Assembly: GCA_003427395.1 (NCBI GenBank)
Contig: BFEA01000009.1
Coordinates: 3,177,990-3,198,228 of the forward strand
Source of the DNA: Chara braunii
Lineage: Eukaryota > Streptophyta > Charophyceae > Charales > Characeae
Length of the DNA stretch: 20,239 nt
Direction of reading: 5' to 3'
The translations under genes and the position numbers were made by a program. Below the pieces are notes generated by a model that saw nothing but the letters and a program-made list of their open reading frames with translations, did no database searches and was not told the DNA's origin. Positions within the stretch are counted from its first letter, which is position 1; each line of letters starts with the position of its first letter. Below, piece after piece: positions 10,104 to 17,625 of the stretch.

Positions 10104-10125
10104 TAGGAGTAGCATCTNCTCCTAC
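10085..10125 (+). promoter_or_regulatory. Candidate -1 ribosomal frameshift signal at gag/pro junction, element 2
   Basis: CCCAAAA (10085-10091) is phased C-CCA-AAA in the zinc-knuckle frame. Eleven bases later GTAGGAG (10103-10109) pairs perfectly with CTCCTAC (10119-10125) around a 9-nt loop starting TAGCA; one further A-T pair (10102/10126) extends the stem. Compared with element 1, pair 5 is G-C instead of A-T and pair 6 is A-T instead of G-C, so both arms changed together. After a -1 slip the frame reads M-E-Q then V-G-V-A, matching K-E-Q then V-E-V-A of element 1, and this is also the protease frame. Confidence 0.65.
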
Positions 10126-10710
10126 TGAGCCGGAGGGTTAAGATAATTTTGCGGCGCCACAAACCCCTTTCAACCCTCCAACTCTTGTGGCAGAGGATGA
10201 CTATTCTTCAACCCCTCACCCAGNTCACCCTGAGAAAGTCATGTGTTCAGTCACACTAGGTGAGTCCCTTGATGAACTATGGAACAAACTCATTGCTCTA
10301 NGAAGTTCATGGGCTAAAAAAACGAAGTCTAACGGTGAATTAATCATTGTGGATTTGAAAATCGTGAGGACAAGAGTTGGTGCTTTGCTTGATCCAGGGT
10401 CAAGGAGGTCTTACATTTCTGAGTAAGCGATAAAGAAGATACACTTAGAAATGAAGATAAAAAACCTACCCAACCGTATCACGTCTATGCTTGCTGATTG
10501 AAGTACTATCACTGTGTCCCAATATGTANACAGAGTGAAATGTTACTTAAAGACAAAAGACGGAAAGAGAATATTGCATGAAATCACCTTCCTCGTGGAG
10601 AAGAAGTTGGCATTTGATTTGATTTCGCGAAAATGGATTGGCACGAGGAAGCTGACCTTGAAGTCAAGTTCAAAGATAGGATTGTTAAATTAAAAGATGA
10701 AAGGAAGAAA
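10091..10710 (+). pseudogene. Aspartic protease region of element 2, inactive
   Basis: It reads in the -1 frame relative to gag, interrupted by TAA at 10139-10141 and TAA at 10424-10426. The catalytic motif is D-P-G (10391-10399) in the context G-A-L-L-D-P-G-S, where element 1 has D-S-G. Pro in this position should spoil the fold. The C-terminal A-F-D-L-I motif is recognisable near 10611 but a frame change follows. Confidence 0.7.
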
Positions 10711-10929
10711 TGAAAGCAATCAAGTTGTTTCATGAGTCTGGCTTAGACTCAATACTGTTTTTTTGTTGTATGAGTCTTTTCGCCTTCAAAACTATGGTTA
10801 CAAATAAGAAGTTGGCACAAGAGGTAATGATGGTACGCGTGAAGAATGTGGGTGAGTGCTCTACTTCCTATACTCCTTCTATTGAGAAACGTTTTACGAA
10901 TATAAGGACCTGCAAACTGAACTAATAAG

Positions 10930-11560
10930 AGTAACTGAAATCGAGATTCATCCCGACAGTAAGATTCCCAAAGGACCGATCCACCGTATGTCCCCGTGGG
11001 AATTGGAATAACTAATGAAACAATTGCAAAAACTTATTGAGAAGGGATGAATTAGGCTGGGTTCCTCTCCTTACGGCGCACCCGTACTCTTTGTGCCCAA
11101 AAAGGAAGGGAAGCTCGGACTATGCATCGTACCGAGGATTGACTCCGTAGCTGTATAAAATGTGGAACCCCTATCGTAGATAGATGACTTGCTCGACCAA
11201 TTGTAANGTTGCAAGTAGTTCAACAAGATTGATCTGAAGTCAAGCTACCACCAGATCGAGGTGGCCCCTGAGGATCAACATAAAACGGCGGTCCACACAA
11301 GGTATGGTTATTACGATTTCATGGTCATCCTTTGGTCTTTCTAACACCCCGCAACCTTCCAAAAGTCAGCGAATGAACGTTTTTGCGAATGGCTCNACCA
11401 ATTCGTGGTTGTCTNCCTCCACAATATCCTGGTNTATAGCAAGATGCTACAAGACCACGAGGAACACCTACNAATGGTCTTGTAGAAGCTACGAAGAGAA
11501 CTTCAAGTTGAACCAAAAAAATCAAAATTTGCTAAATTCAAAGTTTTGTACCTTGGACAC
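10930..11560 (+). pseudogene. Reverse transcriptase of element 2, active site lost
   Basis: The order of motifs is [40 protein letters not shown], and D-H-E-E-H-L. Stops include TGA at 11050-11052, where element 1 has Trp, and a frame change near 11325. The Y-x-D-D active site has become x-L-H-N (11413-11424). The whole stretch is scattered over frames and contains unresolved bases at 11206, 11396, 11415, 11433 and 11472. It cannot encode a working enzyme. Confidence 0.75.
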
Positions 11561-12200
11561 GTAGTGAATGAGGATGGACTAAGGCCGACAAAAAANAAAA
11601 TTGTTGCAATCAGGGATNGGCCTAAACCAAGGAACCTAACTGAACTGTACTCTTTCCTAGGTTTGCCAAACAACTATAGAAAGTTCTTAAGGAACTTCTC
11701 TAGCATATGTGCTCCTATAAGGAGGTTATTAAAGAAAGGAATCATTTGGTTATGGGACAAAGATTGTGAGTCNTCATTTAAGAAGCTTAAGTATGCTATG
11801 ACTCACTACCCTGTGCTGAAAATCGTTGACCTCTCACTTCCATTCGTCGTTACAACTGACGTAACTCAGTATGGGATNGGGCAATCTTGCAACAAGATGA
11901 TGGGAAGGGGTATAGACCTATGGAGTTTATGTCTTGCCGCCTACACTCAGAGAAAGTGGCTAACTCCCACCTATGAGACAGAGTTGTTTGCTTTGTTGCA
12001 GGCGCTAACGACATGGNAACACTATTTATTGGCCAGACACTTCAAGGTCTACCCAGACCATGAAACACTGAAGTGGCTCAAGANGCAACCACGACTATCT
12101 GACAAACTAGCACGCTGGTCTACTATCATAGATCTCTTTGACTTTGAGTTGCATAACTATCAAAGGTAAGTACAATGTGGTAGCTGACGCTCTCTCTAGA
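11561..12200 (+). pseudogene. Connection and RNase H of element 2
   Basis: This stretch is the better preserved part of element 2. It begins with the V-V-N-E-D-G-L motif at the end of reverse transcriptase, then R-N-L-T-E-L-Y-S-F-L-G-L. The RNase H start V-V-T-T-D-V-T-Q keeps the catalytic Asp that element 1 has lost. A frame change follows at about 11878. The domain continues with Y-E-T-E-L-F-A-L-L, H-Y-L-L-A-R-H-F and D-H-E-T-L, and after a one-base shift near 12160 reaches D-A-L-S-R. Confidence 0.75.
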
Positions 12201-13349
12201 CGATCTGATTTCTTTAGAACTATTTTTACTTATCTTGATATAGGAAGCGAACTAAAAAACAAGATNAGAGAAGGGTATGCTAAAGACGAAATATGGCAGC
12301 CTATAATCCAACCTCTGAAAACAAACCCTGGACACTTCCCATATTATAAGGATTGATGGCATTCTCTTCTTGTTGGACAAAGGCGAATAACGAATCTGCG
12401 TTCCCCACAATGAAGCAGTGAAAANCTTCATTTTGGGTGAATGTCATAACACCGAAGGTTACTTTGGCTTCAAGAAGACCTATGGTAATGTTCGGGAACA
12501 GTTTGTGTTGCAAGGAATGCAAGAAGACGTACTAACCTATGTGAGAACTTGTCTTATGTGTTAGAGGAAACAAGTCGTCCCATGAGAATCCACTGGGACA
12601 ACTCAGACAACTTTTCATCCCCAACGATCNAGGTGANTCTATCTCCATTGACTTTACGAGTCCCACCAAGAGTCAGAATGGGAATAGCCAAGTCATGGTC
12701 AAACTCGATTGTTTCTCTAAGTACGCTATGTTCAATCCTCTACCAGCTTAAGCTAAACCGAACTAGTGATTCAAAAATTTCAGATGCGATGAGTTTTCGA
12801 GTATGGATTTCTCAAGACAATCGTATGTGATCGAGATGTGAGGTTCATGGGACAACAATGGCGAAGGTTCATGGAAGTATACGGTACCAAGCTGACCATG
12901 TCGTCGGGCAGACATCTTGAAGCGAATGGACATACTGAACAAATGAACTGCCTGTGTCAGCAACTTTTGCGCATATATGTCAGACCAGCCCAAGTGGATT
13001 GGGATGAGAACTTGCCAAAGATAGCAAGTGCATATAACAATAGTGTCCGTACTGTCACTGGTCGGACACCAAATGCATTGCTTAAAGATTGGCAACCTAT
13101 GAAACCTATTGGCTCTCTGACGAGGGACCAGATCCAAAGGTAGCCTCCCGGTACCCGTGCATTTGCGGTTTTGTATGAGCAAGATATTGAAAGACTTGAG
13201 GAAAACATTAGAAAATCACCTCTGATGATTGAGCAAGCTAACAAACATCGTAGACCAGCTCAGTTCAAAGAAGGAGATCCGGTGTGGGTCAAGTCTAATG
13301 CATTCACACTCGAAGAAGGAAGCTCACAAAAACTGCTACCTATTTACGC
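12201..13349 (+). pseudogene. Integrase of element 2, broken and cut off at its C-terminal part
   Basis: The zinc-binding region (T-C-L-M-C near 12547-12561) is followed by TAG at 12562-12564, where element 1 has CAG. The core begins with S-I-D-F near 12640, is disrupted around 12760-12840, and resumes with T-K-L-T-M-S-S-G near 12886 and the E-A-N-G-H-T-E-Q-M-N motif near 12919-12948. A TAG at 13141-13143 splits the C-terminal part. The G-D-P-V-W-V-K motif is at about 13274-13294. Similarity to element 1 ends after K-L-L-P-I-Y (13330-13347). Confidence 0.75.
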
Positions 13350-13415
13350 TATCCTCAAGGGGAAGGTCGCTGGGCTCAGACACCGCCCCAAGAGCCGAGG
13401 CAGGGCGACGACAAA

Positions 13416-13784
13416 ATGCCAGACCTCGGGAGCAAGTCGCCCGGCGGAAGGAAATCTAAATGGTGTCCTGTGGACGAAGTCATGAGGGCGCCGCCCGGGA
13501 CGAAGCTTAGCTTCCATGCCTTGCCCGTAGGAAAGCTGAAGGTCCAAATCGGAACCCACCACACAGATGCATTAGTGGACGGCGGTGCGGAAATCACCCT
13601 CATACGACGGGATTTTGCAACGATTACCGGCTGCACTGTAAACAAGGAAGCGATGGGGAGTATTCGGGGAACTGGCGGGGAGATTCCCTTTGCAGGGTAC
13701 GTGACAGCTTTCTGACACCCAAATGCCCCGGCGTTTTTGGTGCGGGTGGTCTTCCTAGTTTCTTCCTGCCGCATTGTTAGGTAG
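13416..13784 (+). pseudogene. Aspartic protease fragment of a third retroelement
   Basis: The fragment has the look of a retroviral-type protease: V-G-K-L-K-V-Q-I-G, then A-L-V-D-G-G-A-E-I-T-L-I, then a flap-like G-T-G-G-E-I region. The catalytic triplet is D-G-G (13578-13586) rather than D-T-G or D-S-G. The protein differs clearly from the proteases of elements 1 and 2. TGA at 13713-13715 interrupts the frame, but the same frame continues as a hydrophobic V-R-V-V-F-L-V-S strand to TAG at 13782-13784. No other domain of this element is present nearby, so this is an isolated piece joined to element 2 at about 13350. Confidence 0.6.
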
Positions 13785-13803
13785 GGCGGAACGCCAACCA
13801 GTG

Positions 13804-13815
13804 CCCCCCCCCCCC
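13804..13815. repeat. C12 homopolymer
   Basis: Twelve cytosines in a row lie just beyond the protease fragment and before the minus-strand gene array. The run may be length-variable or a sequencing artefact. Confidence 0.8.
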
Positions 13816-13885
13816 TTGATGATGGCTACTTTCTCATCTTAATACCCATCCTTTAATTCTCCCGTGTTCCCCCTGGCACCTCTTC

Positions 13886-14671
13886 TCACGCTAGTCCCTC
13901 AGGCCTGCCCTGTTCGTCTGGTTCCTCGAACAGGTCAGGCACCCCGGCAAGGTAGTTTTCTCCCATTTCTATTTCCTTGATGATTATCGGTTCATATTCC
14001 TCAAATGACAAGCGGGGCAATCCAAATATCAAGATTTCGATGAGTTCGAGTAGTTCCCAGGCCTGGTTCCCCCAAAACGGCCCATGCGTAACCGATACAT
14101 CATAAAACATTCCCGTTGTCTGTGACTGGAAGTAGTGGATCCAGACCAGGGTTGAATCCACTAAGTCCCTTGCCCTTTTGAGGCTGCTGAAAACCAGGTC
14201 TACCATGAAGCGGGGGACTCAGCACCTCAGCCCTGTCATTGGGGCCTTAAACTCTCGCCAACCTCCTGCCTCCACCCGGGTCCTCAGTCCCACATTCCTT
14301 CTCCCTTGCACTTCCTGGCCTACCCGGTTTAATACCCTAGTGGCTCTTTGGAAGATTGGTAGTGGCCCGTGCCCTAATGCCGATTCCGTTCCTAACATGT
14401 GTCACCCGAGCTCTGGTAGGTATACGGTTCCAGTCACCCTGAGGTCAGTGTACAGATCGTCCCCTGGTCCCCTATTAATCCTCATACCATCCCACAAACA
14501 TTCCATCATCATGAACGCGTGGTCCCTTCCCAAGGCCACGGCTCTCCATTCGGTATCGATCCCTCGGACCCTGTAGCTTGCTGGGAGCGATACCTCCCAT
14601 CCGTCTCCGCTTTCCGTGGGGGGTCGGGGGTGTGTGGGCCGTCGCGACATCCGGGCGCGTCTCATCGCCAT
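13886..14671 (-). pseudogene. Tandem family copy D (unknown family), two in-frame stops
   Basis: I do not recognise this protein. It is one continuous frame of about 261 codons from ATG (M-A-M-R-R) to TAG at 13886, broken only by TGA at 14402-14404 and TGA at 14219-14221. Both stops fall where copy B has Trp (after S-E-Q-G, and before V-P-E-F). Shared motifs in order are G-W-E-V-S-L-P-A, an acidic E-x-x-W segment, G-T-V-Y-L-P-E-L-G, G-G-W-R-E-F-K-A-P, V-P-R-F-M-V-D, G-P-F-W-G-N-Q-A-W-E-L-L, and G-E-N-Y-L-A-G-V-P-D-L-F-E-E. Conservation of these with copies A-C is what makes the frame credible. No signal peptide, membrane segment or catalytic motif is evident. Confidence 0.65.
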
Positions 14672-14815
14672 TTGGATTTAGCAGTTCCCTGCATAGTTTA
14701 AACAACAAGCGAGTTTGCTTATTTCATTTATTCTTCGATCCTCACCTTAGTGACTCCCTGGTCCTTAGCTTGATGCTCTCTTTCCTCTCTATCCCCTTCC
14801 CCTTCCTCAGCTCTT

Positions 14816-15587
14816 CTATCGGCCTGTTCCAACCTCCATCGGCTCATACAATCGGTGTAGGTCGTCTACGTACGTCATCCCCCGACTTATTTCCTTGGAC
14901 GAGGCCCCACAGAACCTTATTGCCTACAATCGGAGCCCTTGGTCTAGTGGTAAATACGGCGTGCAAGATTCGCAGCACCTCATACTTTTGTTCTCTGCTA
15001 AACGGCCCCATCTCTAGGAAGGCCCGATAGTATTCTCGGTGTACCATCGTGTCTTCGTATGTCAAACTAGCGAGGTCGGCAACCGCCCGTCTAACAAGCT
15101 CCAGCCCGCCTAGCCTTTCCAGCAGAAAGGGCGGCAGCCTCATCCGGATGTTTTCGCTAGGCAATTCAAAACTTCCGGCCCTAGCTACCCTGAGGTCTGC
15201 CATTACACCATCAAATCCCGGATGTGCGAACTCAAATCCCGCCTCCCATACTAACTGCCATGCCCCTTCGGACATACTCAACGGATCTTCCCCTGATGCC
15301 AACATGATCCCGAATTCGCGTCACCCATCGTCGGACACATATAATCGCCCATCTGCACGCACATGCCCCCGCGGGTTTTGGTTCCACTCCCCATGCTCAT
15401 CCGCACGCCACTCGATCCTCGTTACCAAGTAAACCATATTTTCCATGATTTCAACCCCGACCTAGTCCACCACCGGGTGCCAACCCTCGCTCACGGCCGG
15501 CAGGCTAACCTCTATCCCACCCTCTACTTCCCTGGGTGGCTCAATGCCTAGGGGGCGATCTTCAAGAAACGTCCTCCTTCGTGCCAT
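14816..15587 (-). pseudogene. Tandem family copy C (unknown family), two stops and a late frameshift
   Basis: The frame starts at ATG 15587 (M-A-R-R-R) and runs to 14844 with two internal stops: TAG at 15462-15464 and TGA at 15321-15323. At the first, copies B and D have Trp (B: D-W-V-G; C: D-stop-V-G). The second is aligned with the first TGA of copy D. Motifs in order are G-I-E-V-S-L-P-A, I-E-W-R, G-R-L-Y-V-S-D-D-G, M-R-L-P-P-F-L-L, and G-P-F-S-R-E-Q-K-Y-E-V-L-R-I-L. The C-terminal motif (G-M-T-Y-V-D-D-L-H-R-L-Y-E) appears only in another frame ending at TAG 14816-14818, so a frameshift lies near 14880. Function is unknown. Confidence 0.6.
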
Positions 15588-15771
15588 CGCGTGCTTGTCC
15601 TTGGTCTTCTAGCTCACAATCCGCACCACACCCTACAAGGCCCAGACATCACATTCCCTTATCTTAGCAATTTTCTCATACTTGCCTGGCCCTGCCGCTT
15701 TTCCCACTCTCAATCGAACCACAGAACCTCGAACAGCTTAAGCACATCATCTACATAGTAGGGTGCGGTAG

Positions 15772-16464
15772 CTACCTTGGGCGGATTATAGCCTCCCTGG
15801 TTTTCGGGGCCACTTCCATCCGGTCATTCCTTTTGATATCCAAAATGATGAGGACCTCACAGGCTCTATCGCCATGGAACGACCCGTATTTCAGAGATGT
15901 TTTATAGAACGCTTCCGTTAGCCAAGTGCAATTCACATGCACCCGCCCCATAGTGTTGGCTACTTCCTCGACATGGTCAAAACCCCCAAACCAATCTGCT
16001 ATGAACTCGGGTACCCAGGTCTTAATTCGTTCGCAGGGGGGCCTAAATTCCTTCCATCCTCCCATCACGACTCTACTACTGACCACATCCAAACCCTTGT
16101 TCGCAAACCTCTCGCCCGCCCGTCCAGCCCTTGCCTCAGCATCCCTTAGAAGCCACATCGGGTTCTGCCTTGCTGAGAGCGTTGTGCAAAACAGCTGCCA
16201 ACCTTGTTCAGACAGAACGACCGTCCCGACCGATTCCACCCTTCCTTCCGCAATCTCCTCCCATCCTTCCTCTTCCCTTAGCGGGTTCCAAACACGCTCT
16301 ATCCATAGGTACGATAGGTCGGGCACAAGTTCAGATCCTACCCAGTCACACGTGGTTCCTCTCCACTCATGATCCGCTGGTATGGACATTTCTACTCCCC
16401 TTCCAGCCCGTCTTGGTTCCCATCCCTTGGGTGTGCAGTCCCACAGCTCGCGCTCCTGGGCCAT
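15772..16464 (-). CDS. Tandem family copy B (unknown family), longest intact member
   Basis: This is a 230-codon frame without internal stops and the best reference for the family. It is rich in Trp (13 residues). Motifs by residue: G-V-E-M-S-I-P-A at 23-30, D-W-V-G at 40-43, Y-L-W-I-E-R-V-W at 52-59, G-T-V-V-L-S-E-Q-G-W at 80-89, G-G-W-K-E-F-R-P-P at 135-143, W-V-P-E-F at 150-154, and G-S-F-H-G-D-R-A-C-E-V-L at 194-205. The start M-A-Q-E matches the Met-Ala starts of A, C and D. A C-terminal motif like that of A and D (Y-Y-V-D-D-V-L-K-L-F-E) lies in a different frame ending at 15710, so even this copy is probably frameshifted near residue 220. The protein appears soluble. I recognise no fold or catalytic motif. 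It starts only 56 bases after the end of copy A. Confidence 0.6.
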   Translation of the reverse strand: MAQERELWDCTPKGWEPRRAGRGVEMSIPADHEWRGTTCDWVGSELVPDLSYLWIERVWNPLREEEGWEEIAEGRVESVGTVVLSEQGWQLFCTTLSARQNPMWLLRDAEARAGRAGERFANKGLDVVSSRVVMGGWKEFRPPCERIKTWVPEFIADWFGGFDHVEEVANTMGRVHVNCTWLTEAFYKTSLKYGSFHGDRACEVLIILDIKRNDRMEVAPKTREAIIRPR

Positions 16465-16520
16465 TGCTTCCTACCTGCACATAGTTGACAGCCCATTCTC
16501 GAGTAAGCCCCTTCCCCCTT

Positions 16521-17360
16521 TCAGAAGTCCCAGTCCTCTATCTCATCTCCTTCCTCATCATCACTGAAATCCCCTTCTTCGTCTGAGAACAGATCCTTCA
16601 CCCCCTCCAAGAAGGTTTCCCCTGCCGCCACATTCCGGTAAAGCCAATGCACCGGACTGGGAACAAAGATTTCGTCCGTGCCAAGGAGGTTTAATACCTC
16701 AGCTAATTCTTCCGCCCAGTTTCCTTCAAACGGCCCCGCTTCCACCGACAGTCTAAAGAAGTCCTGCCTAGCACATTGGTACAGCTTCAGGCGCGTCATC
16801 GACCGGCATATCCGTTTCAATCTATCCCTGGTCCCAAAGACTGCATCCACCAGAAACGGGGGTAGCACGCATCTCATCGTCCTAAGAGGGCGTCTCATAT
16901 TTTTCCGGTCTCCGAGTTCCACTCGCACCTCCATCTTTTCCATCTCCATTTCCGCCCGCTAACATGCCGCCCATGCCACTTCCCGTTCCGCTTGCATAAA
17001 CAACTGATCTGGTGCCGTGCCCAATACTAGTCCCACTACCATTGCATTTTCCATTTCCTGAGATACATAGACCCATCCTCGAGCTTCCACCGTTCCCCGG
17101 AATTCTAGGTCCATCAGGCTGGGTGAAAGTCTTGTCAGGCTGACCTTAGTCCAGATTGTCTCTATCCAGAGGAACGCGTCCTTCTTGTCCAGCATCACGG
17201 TTTCATAAGCTGGCTTTAGGTCCGTCCACGTTCCTTCCTCCAGGAGGACGACAGATACCCCTTCCCTTACATCTATGGGCATTTCCGGACCGCTATAGAA
17301 AACAGGGGGCGACAACCATCGCGCCATCTTGTTTTTCCGGCGCCTATCCTGTTTCCACAT
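16521..17360 (-). pseudogene. Tandem family copy A (unknown family), one in-frame stop
   Basis: One frame of about 279 codons is interrupted once by TAG at 16959-16961. The first ATG is at 17360, but the ATG at 17327 (M-A-R-W) agrees better with the Met-Ala starts of the other copies. Shared motifs are G-V-S-V-V-L-L, F-L-W-I-E-T-I-W, a G-W-V-Y-V-S-Q segment, V-L-P-P-F-L-V-D-A-V-F-G, G-P-F-E-G-N-W-A-E-E-L-A-E-V-L, and G-E-T-F-L-E-G-V-K-D-L-F. It ends in a strongly acidic Asp/Glu tail of about 25 residues that the other copies lack or have only in short form. Function is unknown. Confidence 0.6.
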
Positions 17361-17625
17361 GAGAGCACCACACGGCCCCTCATGGTCAGATTGCCTCCCA
17401 CCTAGATGAGAATTATTTTCAGACCCCTCCCCTGGGTCTCCTCAGCATTTCCTACCTATGTCCCGAATGTCGTTACCCCATCATACCCTCGATCGGTCAC
17501 CCTCAGTCGGCATTCCTTTTTCTTGGTATTTCCTTCCGACTCCTATCCAGCCTTTATCATCATGTTCTCTCACTCGTATGGACTTAGACTTCGAGGTGAG
17601 AATAGACTCAGAAGCTCAGCCCCCA
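17361..17625 (-). other. Possible upstream extension of copy A or remnant of a fifth copy
   Basis: The frame of copy A continues upstream without a break other than two TGA codons, back to about 17625. It has a Lys/Arg/Gly-rich character and a K-G-W-I-G-V-G segment. In a neighbouring frame a short W-M-G-A-E-L-L-S-L-F piece (about 17580-17625) recalls the A-W-E-L-L-E-L-I core of copy D. The evidence is thin: the motifs are short and not in one frame. Confidence 0.2.

Larger units (their letters stand above)
8417..13349 (+). mobile_element. Ty3/gypsy LTR retrotransposon (element 2), degraded and truncated
   Basis: It has the same gene order as element 1 with clearly related but diverged protein motifs throughout (for example I-P-K-G-P-I-H-R-M-S-P in reverse transcriptase and the H-Y-L-L-A-R-H-F-K-V-Y run in RNase H). 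It carries more stops and frame changes and has lost the reverse transcriptase active site. Similarity to element 1 stops abruptly at about 13347-13350, within the C-terminal part of integrase. The chromodomain-like tail and 3' LTR are therefore missing. Confidence 0.8.

Noticed and set aside
14219-15323. In-frame TGA codons as evidence of an alternative genetic code (TGA = Trp)
   Set aside because: TAG also replaces Trp in copy C and in element 1, and normal TGG Trp codons are common, so nonsense decay is the simpler reading.
15926-16484. Plus-strand open frames of 117-148 codons opposite copy B
   Set aside because: They are opposite-strand shadows. Only the minus-strand frame is conserved among the four tandem copies.
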